Of a stretch of 64,000 nt of DNA, positions 55,920-63,744 are shown one piece after another. Where the stretch lies: NCBI RefSeq assembly GCF_014646195.1, contig NZ_BMMZ01000004.1:310001-374000 (forward strand), in the 5' to 3' direction. This stretch comes from Microlunatus endophyticus (GTDB taxonomy: Bacteria; Actinomycetota; Actinomycetes; Propionibacteriales; Propionibacteriaceae). The stretch's first letter is position 1, and every line of letters begins with the position of its first letter. The notes under the pieces are model-generated. The model worked only from the letters and a program-made list of their open reading frames with translations. It was not told the DNA's origin and did no database searches. The position numbers were made by a program, and so were the translations under genes.

Positions 55920-56821
55920 TTGATCAACATCTCGGACGTGCTCCGCAATCACGCGGTCGCCGCCGGTGCCGGGGGCTGGCTCGAGGACCTTCCCGCGATC
56001 GTGGCCCGGCTCGAGCGGCAGTGGGACCTCCGTGTCGGGCGTCCGCTCGCGGGCGCCACGGAGGCGTACGTCACCGAGGCGACGACGGGCACCGGGCGAC
56101 CGGCCGTGTTGAAGATCCTCGTTCCCCTGAAGGGAAGCAGGGCTCGCGACGAGATCACGGCCCTGCGCCTGGCCGGCGGTCGGGGATGCGTTGCCCTGCT
56201 CCGCGACGACCGCGAGGTGGGCGCGCTGCTGCTGGAGCGGTTGGGTCCGTCGCTGTTCGAGTTGGACCTGCCGATCGTGCGGCGACACGAGATTCTGTGT
56301 GACACGGCGGCACGGGTGTGGCGGCCGGCCGCGGGCCATGGACTGAAGACGGGTGGCGACCGGGCCCGGCAGCTGGCCGGCTACGTCACCGAGCAGTGGG
56401 AGAGCCTGGACCATCCGTGCTCGGAGCCGGCGATCGACTATGCGCTGGCGTGTGCTCGACGGCGCGAAACGGCTCACGACGACGAGAGGGCCGTGCTCGT
56501 GCACGGCGACGTGCACCAGCTGAACACGCTCCGGGCCGGCCAGCAATTCAAGCTCATCGATCCGGACGGGCTGCTCGCCGAGCCCGAATGTGATCTCGGG
56601 ACGGTGATGCGGGGCGATCCGTCGAGCTGCTGCACGGCGATCCGCAGGAGCGGGCCCGGCGGCTCGGCGCCCGCACGGGCCTGGACGCCACCGCCATCTG
56701 GGAGTGGGGAGTCATCGAGCGGGTGGCGAGCGGATTGCATTGCACCCAGATCGATCTGCAGCCGCTCGGCCGCCAGACGCTGGCGGCCGCCGACGCCGTG
56801 GCCGGTCTCGATCCGGCTTGA
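55920..56821 (+). pseudogene. Aminoglycoside phosphotransferase-like gene with late frameshift
   Basis: About 230 codons from TTG 55920 read as an APH(6)-type kinase: GRPAVLKILVP (ATP lysine), HGDVHQLNTL (catalytic loop), KLIDPDGLLAEPECDLG (metal site). The frame breaks at about 56618; one added C there would restore VELLHGDPQERARRLGARTG ... QPLGRQTLAAADAV to the stop at 56821. Without it the C-terminal helices are replaced by a long unrelated tail. Either recent inactivation or a one-base sequence error. Confidence 0.75.
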
Positions 56822-56837
56822 GCATCGCTCCCGACGG

Positions 56838-57140
56838 TCAGAGGTTGCTGCCGATCTCGTACGCCAGGAAGTCGACCACCGCGATCGTTGCGACCGCTGC
56901 CAGTGCACCGGCCAGTACGCCGACCGCCGACCTGTTGCGGACAACCAGCACGGTGCCGATGACGACAGCCACCACCGTGACGGCTCCGCTGATCGCAAAG
57001 AACGTCCAGCCGGCCTGGCTCCATTCAGAGAAGAAGCAGACCAGCCACCAGGCGAAACAGATCGCCCACGTGATGCCTGTGGTCGCGAGGCGCCGCCCCG
57101 AGGCGGGTCGCGGCCTGGCTGCGGGTTGTGGTGTGACCAT
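56838..57140 (-). CDS. Small three-helix membrane protein
   Basis: A 100-residue protein with a Pro/Arg-rich cytoplasmic N-terminus and three predicted membrane helices (WAICFAWWLVCFFSEW-like, TFFAISGAVTVVAVVIGTVL, LAGALAAVATIAVVDFLAYE). The family is not recognised. Its ATG shares one base with the upstream marR stop (TGATG), so it is translated with marR and may be a membrane partner of that regulator's target system. Confidence 0.72.
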   Translation of the reverse strand: MVTPQPAARPRPASGRRLATTGITWAICFAWWLVCFFSEWSQAGWTFFAISGAVTVVAVVIGTVLVVRNRSAVGVLAGALAAVATIAVVDFLAYEIGSNL

Positions 57141-57586
57141 CAGCCCACCCTAGGAGCGTTGACCTTGGCCAGCAGGTGCCGGAGTCGGTCTCGATCAGCG
57201 GACGCCAGTGGCTCGGTGAGCGGCTTCAGTTGCGCGGTCAGGTCCGCGGCAAGTTGACGGGCGAGCAGCCGGCCCTGGTCGGTGAGCAGGACGTCGACCG
57301 AGCGCCGGTCGGCAGCGTTGGGGGCGCGCTGCAGCAGCCCTCGGCTCTCCGCCCGGGAGACCAGGCCGGTCAGTGTGGATTTCTCCAGTCCCAGATAGCC
57401 GGCCAGATCGCTCATCTGCAACCTGCGGTCGCGCAGGATCGCGAGCACCCGCAGCTGGGTGAGTGACAGGTCGTTGTCGGCAGCGAGCTTGGTCAGCACT
57501 CTCATGGTCATGAACGCGGACTGTGCCAACAGGTCGATCAGGTCGTCGCTGTCGTCCGCGGTCCGGGCGTCCGAACTCGCCTGCAT
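57140..57586 (-). CDS. MarR family transcriptional regulator
   Basis: A 148-residue MarR protein. The winged helix is LSLTQLRVLAILRDRRLQMS ... EKSTLTGLVSRAESRGLLQR with the wing APNAADRRSVDVLLTDQG; flanking helices form the dimer interface. ATG 57586 follows AAGGAG. It is divergent from the quinone-oxidoreductase gene, with repeated CCAACTA motifs in between, so it probably represses both directions. Confidence 0.88.
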   Translation of the reverse strand: MQASSDARTADDSDDLIDLLAQSAFMTMRVLTKLAADNDLSLTQLRVLAILRDRRLQMSDLAGYLGLEKSTLTGLVSRAESRGLLQRAPNAADRRSVDVLLTDQGRLLARQLAADLTAQLKPLTEPLASADRDRLRHLLAKVNAPRVG

Positions 57587-57600
57587 CGGGCTCCTTGTGT

Positions 57601-57643
57601 TAGTTCGTATCACCAACTAGATTTGATTTGCAATACCAACTAT
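57601..57643. promoter_or_regulatory. Candidate MarR operators
   Basis: TAGTT-N9-AACTA (57601-57619) is an inverted repeat, and ATCACCAACTA (57609-57619) is nearly repeated as ATACCAACTA (57634-57643). Both sit in the 71-bp gap between the MarR gene and the oxidoreductase. Confidence 0.5.
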
Positions 57644-57657
57644 ACCGAGGAGTCGTC

Positions 57658-58611
57658 ATGAAGGCTGCCGTCGTCACTGCATTCGGTGCGGGACCCCGTT
57701 GTCGGGAATTCGCGCTTCCCGGATCGTTCGGCCCCGATGAGCGCGTCGTCGACGTGGTCGCGGCCGGGCTGCATCCTCGGGTGCGCTCGCAGGCCGACGG
57801 ATCGCACTACACCAGCACCGACGTGCTGCCGATGGTGCCGGGCATCGACGGCGTGGGCCGAACCGCGGACGGAACGCTGCGTTATTTCATCCTCCCCGAC
57901 ACGACGCTCGGTTCGATGGCCGAGCAGACGGTCATCGACATCCGGCGCAGCATCGAGCTTCCCGCCGGTGCGGATCCGGTCCAGGTCGCCGCGGCGATGA
58001 ATCCAGCCATGTCCTCCTGGATCGCGCTGCGCCGGCGGATCGACCTCCGGCCGGGCCTGAGCGTGTTGGTGATGGGAGCGACCGGCAACGCCGGCCGGCT
58101 CGCGATCCAGGTCGCGCGGGTGCTCGGTGCCGGCCGGGTGATCGCTGCCGGTCGCGGGGCCGATCGGCTGGCCGGTCTCGGCGCCGATCAGGTGGTTGCC
58201 CTGGACGGCGAGCCACGAGCCGTCCAGGGCGAGTTGGGTGAGGCGGCCAAGGAGGTCGACGTCGTACTCGACTACCTCTGGGGGCAACCGACGCACGACG
58301 GATTGTCCGCGATCGTGCCGCGTCGCTCCGACGACAGCCGGCCGCTGACCTGGGTCCAGATCGGATCCGTCGCGGGCCCGGAAGCCGCGATTCCGTCGGC
58401 CGCCCTGCGCGCCACCCGGCTGCAACTCGTCGGCAGCGGGCAGGGGTCGGTGTCCACCCGCGAGATCGTGGCGGAGCTCGTGGAACTCGCCACCGCGGTG
58501 ACCAGTCAGGCCTTCACCATCGGTGCCCGCGCCGTGCCGTTGATCGATGTCGAGCAGGCCTGGGCCGACACAACCTCCGCAGACCGCATCGTGATCACCC
58601 CGAACGGCTGA
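57658..58611 (+). CDS. Zinc-independent quinone oxidoreductase-like MDR enzyme
   Basis: A 317-residue medium-chain reductase. A GroES-like N-terminal half is followed by the Rossmann motif VLVMGATGNAGRLAIQVARV; zinc-binding cysteines are absent, so an NADPH:quinone or enone reductase activity is likely. ATG 57658 follows CGAGGAG; upstream codons are not family-like. It is divergent from marR and probably induced by a MarR ligand such as a quinone or phenolic. Confidence 0.85.
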   Translation: MKAAVVTAFGAGPRCREFALPGSFGPDERVVDVVAAGLHPRVRSQADGSHYTSTDVLPMVPGIDGVGRTADGTLRYFILPDTTLGSMAEQTVIDIRRSIELPAGADPVQVAAAMNPAMSSWIALRRRIDLRPGLSVLVMGATGNAGRLAIQVARVLGAGRVIAAGRGADRLAGLGADQVVALDGEPRAVQGELGEAAKEVDVVLDYLWGQPTHDGLSAIVPRRSDDSRPLTWVQIGSVAGPEAAIPSAALRATRLQLVGSGQGSVSTREIVAELVELATAVTSQAFTIGARAVPLIDVEQAWADTTSADRIVITPNG

Positions 58612-58621
58612 GAGCGCGCGA

Positions 58622-60274
58622 TCAGGCCAGCGGTGAGCGGTTCGACTTCACGGCCCGGAGCAGCACGTCGCGTACGTGGTGGGTGGAGGCGGCGCCCGGC
58701 GGCCGGTCCCGGGTGTCGTGGACCTCGATCGTCCAGTCCCCGGCCTCGCCGATCGCGGCCACGATCTCCTCGATGCCGACGTACGCGCCCGGGTCGAACA
58801 TCCGGGTCTGGGTTGCGACGTCGACCGGCTCCGCCAATGGTGCGAGGTCATGGCTGACGACGAGCAGGGTCCCGCCGGGTGCGACGGCTCCGAGCAGGTT
58901 GTGCAGACCGCGCTGGTCGGGCGTGCGCTGGAAAGAGCCGTACTGCAACGACACCAGATCGAAACCCCCGGACGGGAATGCCTCCCGGTCGTTGGCGTCG
59001 CGTCGTAGGCGGTCGACGGACAATCCCCGGCGGTCGGCCTCCGCCCGCACCCGGGCCAGGGCGTTGCCCGAGATGTCGGAGGCGGTGACCTGCCAGCCGT
59101 GCTCGGACAGCCAGAGGGCATCCGCCCCCTCCCCGGCGCCGACGTCGAGCGCACGTCCCGGCGTCAGCCCGGTGACCTCGCGGGTCAGGGTGCCGTTGGG
59201 ATTGGCACTCCACATCCGGTCCTCGTCGCTGTAGCGGTGGTCCCAGTCGGCCTCGGCACCGGACGGCCGTACGCCCGCTCGCAGGTCCTCGTCGGCCAGG
59301 CTGAAGGCGATCATCGCGCCGACCCGGCTGCCGTGGGCAGCCGAGGGCAGCACCTGCAGGCTCGGATCGGTCAGGTTGCCGGCCGCGTAGATGCCGGGGA
59401 CCGCCGTCTGGCCGGCGGCGTCAACCTCGACGACATCTCCCATGCCGGTCGGATGCGGGGTCGTCGTCACGCCGGCCGGCGCGAATGCGTCCGCCCGGCC
59501 GTGGAAGCGCGAACCGGCGACCACCGCGTCCGCCTCGAGCACCCGCCCGTCAGCGAGCTCGACTCCCGCCACCGACGCATCGGGACCGCTCACGATGCGT
59601 ACGACTCTCTCCCGGATCACCGGCACGCCGGCCTCGACCAGCCGCGCGACGGCAGCGTCGTCCACGCCTTGCGGCTGGTGCACGACGACGGTCAGCCGGT
59701 CGGTCAGCTGCCGGAACAGCGGTGTCGGGTGCAGGGCCATCGGGTGGGTGACGATCTGGACCAGCCGCTGGTCGCGTACCTCGAACCCGTGGCAGAACGG
59801 GCAGTTGACGACGTCCTTGCCCCAGCGTGGGGCCAGTCCGTCGATGTCGGGCAGCTCATCGGCGACCCCGGTCGCAGCCAGCACCCGGCGGGCGACCAGG
59901 CTGTGGCCACCGGTCAGCTCGACCAGGAACCCATCGTCGTGCTTGCGGACCGCGAGCGCCCGGCCGGTCAGAATCTCGCCACCGTAGCTGCGGACCTCCT
60001 CGCGCCCGATCGCGACCAGGTCCGACGGTGCGATGCCCTCCCGGCCGAGATAGCCGTGCATGTGCTCGGCCGGAGCGTTACGCGGAGTGCCGTCGTCGAC
60101 GGCGATCACGGTCCGGCGCTGCCGGGCGAGTTGCAGGGCGGCGGCCAGGCCGGCGGCGGATCCGCCGATCACCGCCACGTCGCAGTGTCGCTGGATGACG
60201 CGTGCGCCGGGATCGGTGTGGTCGTGTGCGGTGTGGTCGTCTGCGGTGTGGTCGTGGGAAGCGTGCTCAGCCAT
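58622..60274 (-). CDS. His-rich thioredoxin-reductase-like / SAM-methyltransferase fusion
   Basis: A 550-residue two-enzyme protein. A metal-binding-type tail (HASHDHTADDHTAHDHTD) precedes a TrxR-like FAD/NAD(P) domain (VAVIGGSAAGLAAALQLARQ; redox pair in NCPFCHGFE; IYAAGNLTDPS) up to about residue 325. A class I methyltransferase (ALDVGAGEGADALWLSEHGW) then runs to the end. ATG 60274 is chosen because the His-rich repeat and FAD motif start there. It is divergent from an XRE-cupin regulator. The substrate is unknown; redox detoxification coupled to methylation is one possibility. Confidence 0.85.
   Translation of the reverse strand: MAEHASHDHTADDHTAHDHTDPGARVIQRHCDVAVIGGSAAGLAAALQLARQRRTVIAVDDGTPRNAPAEHMHGYLGREGIAPSDLVAIGREEVRSYGGEILTGRALAVRKHDDGFLVELTGGHSLVARRVLAATGVADELPDIDGLAPRWGKDVVNCPFCHGFEVRDQRLVQIVTHPMALHPTPLFRQLTDRLTVVVHQPQGVDDAAVARLVEAGVPVIRERVVRIVSGPDASVAGVELADGRVLEADAVVAGSRFHGRADAFAPAGVTTTPHPTGMGDVVEVDAAGQTAVPGIYAAGNLTDPSLQVLPSAAHGSRVGAMIAFSLADEDLRAGVRPSGAEADWDHRYSDEDRMWSANPNGTLTREVTGLTPGRALDVGAGEGADALWLSEHGWQVTASDISGNALARVRAEADRRGLSVDRLRRDANDREAFPSGGFDLVSLQYGSFQRTPDQRGLHNLLGAVAPGGTLLVVSHDLAPLAEPVDVATQTRMFDPGAYVGIEEIVAAIGEAGDWTIEVHDTRDRPPGAASTHHVRDVLLRAVKSNRSPLA
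60215..60259. repeat. Three 15-bp units encoding the His/Asp tail
   Basis: GGTGTGGTCGTGTGC (60215), GGTGTGGTCGTCTGC (60230) and a third, partly diverged unit (60245) are tandem. Read on the minus strand they give H-D-H-T plus one variable residue, building the His-rich tail of the fusion enzyme. Confidence 0.85.
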
Positions 60275-60315
60275 GATGAGAAAGGTAGGCGGAGCCGTAC
60301 CGAACCGAAAGAGGA

Positions 60316-60332
60316 CTTGCAGAATTCGCAAG
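60316..60332. promoter_or_regulatory. Inverted repeat between fusion gene and XRE regulator
   Basis: CTTGC-AGAATTC-GCAAG is a 17-bp inverted repeat with an EcoRI-like centre, 19 bp before the XRE ATG and 42 bp from the divergent start. It is the best candidate operator for the XRE-cupin protein. Confidence 0.55.
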
Positions 60333-60350
60333 ACCTGGCAGGATGGCCTG

Positions 60351-60908
60351 ATGGCCACAACCGCCGAATTCGAGACGCTCGCGCGGACCCGGCTGCGCAG
60401 CCTGCGTACCACCCTGGGCTATTCGCTCGACGAGTTGGCCGAGCGCACGAAACTCAGCCCGTCCACGATCAGCCGGGTCGAGACCGGCAAGCGGGCGCTC
60501 GGGCTGGACGTCCTCGTGCCGCTCGCCAATGCCCTGCAGGTGAGTCTCGACGTGTTGTTCGAGGCGCCCGGGGACGAGGATGTCGTCATCCGTCCGGTGC
60601 CGCACAGTTCGGGTGCGCGGACCTCCTGGCCGCTGAGTCGTCCGGATGGGCGGACCCTGGCCATGAAGGTTCGTCTCGAGCCGACGGCCGGGCGACCGGA
60701 GCAACGGGTGCACCCGGGGCACGACTGGTTCGCCGTGATCGAGGGTCGCGTACGGCTCTGGCTGGGCGACCGGCAGATCGATGTCGACACCGGTGAGGCG
60801 GCAGAGTTCACCACGATGACTCCGCACGCGATGACCGCCCTGGGGCAGCCGGCCGAGTTGATCATGATCTTCGACCGGGAGGGGCAGCGCGCGCACGTGC
60901 ATCAGTGA
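60351..60908 (+). CDS. XRE family regulator with cupin domain
   Basis: A 185-residue regulator. The N-terminal helix-turn-helix is LGYSLDELAERTKLSPSTIS ... VETGKRALGLDVL; the C-terminal cupin (WFAVIEGRVRLWLGD, GEAAEFTTMTPHAMTALG) is a small-molecule or metal sensor. It is divergent from the TrxR/methyltransferase fusion, with an inverted repeat between them. Such pairs are usually regulator and target. Confidence 0.88.
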   Translation: MATTAEFETLARTRLRSLRTTLGYSLDELAERTKLSPSTISRVETGKRALGLDVLVPLANALQVSLDVLFEAPGDEDVVIRPVPHSSGARTSWPLSRPDGRTLAMKVRLEPTAGRPEQRVHPGHDWFAVIEGRVRLWLGDRQIDVDTGEAAEFTTMTPHAMTALGQPAELIMIFDREGQRAHVHQ

Positions 60909-60932
60909 CGTCTCGGGCTCGTGCGGTATGCG

Positions 60933-60966
60933 TAGTATTACTAAGTAGATGCTATGGTGTACTAAG
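60933..60966. promoter_or_regulatory. Candidate operator/promoter of second MarR gene
   Basis: TAGTATTACTA (60933-60943) is a perfect 11-bp palindrome. TACTAAG occurs at 60939 and again at 60960, 21 bp apart (two helical turns), flanking a -10-like TATGGT (60953-60958). The AT-rich patch stands out in this DNA. Confidence 0.55.
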
Positions 60967-60974
60967 CATTAGGG

Positions 60975-61421
60975 GTGAGGTTGACCGAGGAGATCGAAAC
61001 CGAGGAGATCGAAGACGTCGGAACAGGCCTGCGGCAGGCGATCACGCGGCTATACAGCAGATTCCGGTCCGAACGGGTCGAGGGCGAGGTGCCGGACGCC
61101 GCGCTGCTGGTGCTCCTGGTCCTCGACAAACGGGAGCGGATGAGCCTGACTGATCTTGCCGACGCCGCCAAGGTGACGCTCGGCTCGATGAGCCAGACGA
61201 TCCGACGGCTGGAGCAGCTCGGCTTCCTGGCGAAGAGTCGGGGCACCGAGGACCGGCGTAAGGTCATGTTCACGCTGACCCATGAGGGCAGGGTGGCGGT
61301 GATGGCGTCGCGCCGGCATCGGCGTGACTGGCTCAACGCCCGGCTCGCCGAGCTCACCCCGGCCGAACGTGACGACATCGCCCGCATCACACCTCTGCTG
61401 CGGCGCATCGCCGATTCATGA
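60975..61421 (+). CDS. MarR family transcriptional regulator
   Basis: A 148-residue MarR protein with a Glu-rich N-terminus. The winged helix is MSLTDLADAAKVTLGSMSQT ... IRRLEQLGFLAKSRGTEDRR. GTG 60975 is the only good start; an operator-like palindrome covers its promoter, so it is likely self-repressing. It lies 12 bp before the PEBP gene, with which it probably forms an operon. Confidence 0.87.
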   Translation: MRLTEEIETEEIEDVGTGLRQAITRLYSRFRSERVEGEVPDAALLVLLVLDKRERMSLTDLADAAKVTLGSMSQTIRRLEQLGFLAKSRGTEDRRKVMFTLTHEGRVAVMASRRHRRDWLNARLAELTPAERDDIARITPLLRRIADS

Positions 61422-61433
61422 ACCAGGAGCACA

Positions 61434-62003
61434 ATGCATCCCGTCGAAGTCCTTCTGACCCCTCTCGGCCGAGCCTTCCGCAACAGGCACGCCGATGAGG
61501 CATCGAGCATCGCCAACGCGCCGGAGTTGGTAACCCCGAATCGGATCGAACTGACCTCGCCCAGTTTCGGCGACGGCCAGACCATTCCCGCCAAGCACTG
61601 CGGACGGTTCATCGGGCAGGACGTCTCGCCCGCCTTCACCTGTGGCCCGCTTCCCGAAGGGACGCTCGACCTGGTCCTGGTGATGGAGGACCTCAACAGC
61701 CCGGGCAGCAGGCCGCGGATCCACACGGTTGCTGCCTTTGCCCCCGACGGTGGCGGTCTGGCCGAGGGAGCACTCTCCGAGGACGGCCCGGGGATCCGCT
61801 TCCTTCCCGGTCGGCGTGGGCCCGGTCACTACGCCGGTCCCAGACCGCTGCCCGGTCACGGACCACACCATTACCGCTTCCATCTCTACGCTCTCGATCG
61901 ACCGGTCGACCTGACGCAGGTCGCCGACGCCGAGCAACTGCCGGCCGCCCTTGCCGGGCATGTGCTCGCTTCCGGGATGCTGACGGGTACGCGGACGTCC
62001 TGA
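61434..62003 (+). CDS. YbhB/YbcL family (PEBP-like) protein
   Basis: A 189-residue phosphatidylethanolamine-binding-protein fold: ELTSPSFGDGQTIPAKHCGR, DVSPAFTCGPLPEGTLDLVL, MEDLNSPG and PHHYRFHLYALDRPV are family motifs. The normal DPD motif is degenerate (EDLNSP). Ligand and function are unknown. It is co-transcribed with the MarR gene. The following 62004-62293 gap holds no gene I can support. Confidence 0.83.
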   Translation: MHPVEVLLTPLGRAFRNRHADEASSIANAPELVTPNRIELTSPSFGDGQTIPAKHCGRFIGQDVSPAFTCGPLPEGTLDLVLVMEDLNSPGSRPRIHTVAAFAPDGGGLAEGALSEDGPGIRFLPGRRGPGHYAGPRPLPGHGPHHYRFHLYALDRPVDLTQVADAEQLPAALAGHVLASGMLTGTRTS

Positions 62004-62293
62004 GCCCGGTGTCACTGCGGTGTTCCTGCTCTGGAGAGCACCGGATGCGCCAGGATGGACACGGCGGACGCGTGGATGATCAACCGCGCAATGTCGTCTA
62101 CGTCCCGGATGACTCGGTCGACGACCAGATCGATACGGCCTACTTTGCGAAGTATGGCAATGGATCCTCAAGCGAAGCGATCACAAATCCGACGTCGAGA
62201 GCGACGACCCTGCGCGTCGAACCCAGCTGATATCCCAGTGATTTCGTCTCTGCTGGTTGACCTTGCCCAAGGGTCAGGGCCAACGCTGTCGTC

Positions 62294-62785
62294 ATGACCA
62301 GAGAACCGGAGATCGTCGAACGCGAAGCCATGCCCTACGTCGCCATCACGACCAAGGTCACCATGGACACCATCGGCGCCGTCGTGCCGCCCCTGAATCA
62401 GCAGGTCCAGGCCTGGCTGCGATCACAGGGGATCGCTCCCGCGGACTCACCGTTCTGGAAGTACAACGTCATCGACATGGAGCGTGGCCTGGAGATCGAG
62501 GCCGGTGTCACGGTCGCCGAGCCGGTCCAGGCGGAGGGACCCATCCACGCCGGGGTATTGCCCGCAGGTCGTTATGTCAGGTTGCTGCACATCGGCCATC
62601 CGGACACCCTGATGGATGCGACCGCTCGGTTGCTGAAGTGGGCCGATGCGCACGGCCTGGAGTGGGATGTGTCGCCGTCGGCCGAAGGCGAACGATGGGG
62701 CTGCCGCTTGGAGATCTACCGCGACGAGCCCGGTCAGGACATGAACGACTGGGAGACCGAGCTCAGCTTCCGGCTCGCCGGGTGA
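62294..62785 (+). CDS. GyrI-like effector-binding domain protein
   Basis: A 163-residue stand-alone GyrI-like (SHS2-fold) ligand-binding protein: EREAMPYVAITTKVTM, GLEIEAGVTVAEPV, VLPAGRYVRLLHIGHP and CRLEIYRDEPGQ. Such proteins bind drugs or act as small hydrolases. It lies just before a MerR gene whose own C-terminus is also effector-binding, so a drug-response pair is possible. Confidence 0.85.
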   Translation: MTREPEIVEREAMPYVAITTKVTMDTIGAVVPPLNQQVQAWLRSQGIAPADSPFWKYNVIDMERGLEIEAGVTVAEPVQAEGPIHAGVLPAGRYVRLLHIGHPDTLMDATARLLKWADAHGLEWDVSPSAEGERWGCRLEIYRDEPGQDMNDWETELSFRLAG

Positions 62786-62817
62786 CAGCGACGCGCCGGA
62801 CGGTCCACGATGGTGTC

Positions 62818-63627
62818 GTGGAGGACGAACTGCTGACGATCGGCGTCTTTGCACGGCGGTCGCGGCTGACGCTCCGGGCGCTGCGGTTGTACGAGCGACT
62901 CGGCATACTGAGCCCGGCCGTTGTCGATCCGGACAACGGCTATCGGCGCTACCGCGAGGATCAGTTGCTCACCGCAAGGATGATCGTCGGTCTCAGACGT
63001 CTCGACATGCCGCTGTCGGAAGTCGCCCGGGTGATCTCCGCGTCTCCCGAGGTCGGCGCCGAGGTCGTAGAGCGATACTGGGCGGGGGTCGAGCGTCGCA
63101 TCGCTTCCCAGCGTGAGCTGGCCGTACGCCTGCAGGAAGGCCTACGTGGTAACGAATCGCGCCCCTCACCGTTCCGCGTGCAGGAGCGTGATTCGGCCGC
63201 GGTGATCGTCCTCAGCGAGACACGGGCGGTGGAGGTGCCCGAGCTGCGGGCGGCGATCTCCGGTGCGATCACCCGGCTGTCGCGGCTGGCTGCCATCCAC
63301 GGCGGAGCGGTCGGTGGGCCGATGATCTTGTTCCACGGCGAGGTCAACGAAGACAGTGACGGGCCGATCGAGGTGTGTGTACCGGTCCGTACCGCGTCGC
63401 CGGCAACGCGATCCGAGCCGGAGCATCACGAGGCGTACGTGACGCTGACCAAGGCGCAGTGGGAGTGGCCGCGGATCCTGTCCGCCTATGATGCGATCGA
63501 CGAGTGGATCCAACGGACCGGGCGGAGGCCCAGTGGACCGGCCCGCGAGATCTACCCTGCAGGATTCGATCCCACTGGCACCGCGTCCACCGACGAGGTC
63601 TGCGACGTCGCCGTCCCGATCGGCTAG
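62818..63627 (+). CDS. MerR family regulator with effector-binding domain
   Basis: A 269-residue regulator. The MerR helix-turn-helix (LLTIGVFARRSRLTLRALRL, NGYRRYREDQLLTARMIVGL) and coiled-coil (ERYWAGVERRIASQRELAVR) are followed by a GyrI-like pocket (ESRPSPFRVQERDSAAVIVL to the C-terminus), like BmrR. It would twist an overlong spacer promoter when a cationic drug binds. GTG 62818 begins immediately before the HTH. Confidence 0.86.
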   Translation: MEDELLTIGVFARRSRLTLRALRLYERLGILSPAVVDPDNGYRRYREDQLLTARMIVGLRRLDMPLSEVARVISASPEVGAEVVERYWAGVERRIASQRELAVRLQEGLRGNESRPSPFRVQERDSAAVIVLSETRAVEVPELRAAISGAITRLSRLAAIHGGAVGGPMILFHGEVNEDSDGPIEVCVPVRTASPATRSEPEHHEAYVTLTKAQWEWPRILSAYDAIDEWIQRTGRRPSGPAREIYPAGFDPTGTASTDEVCDVAVPIG

Positions 63628-63744
63628 CGGCCGCCTAATTTGATCATCGGTAGGCTCGGGCCCGGAGTTCGAGGAACTCAGCAGCCGCCGCCCATGATCA
63701 ACCTCTGATGTCGGCGGCCTATGACCGAGCGGAAGGAGTCGAGA

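Noticed and set aside
62004..62293. Short overlapping frames between the PEBP and GyrI genes
   Set aside because: No ribosome binding site, no recognisable motif, and several frames overlap equally well; treated as intergenic.
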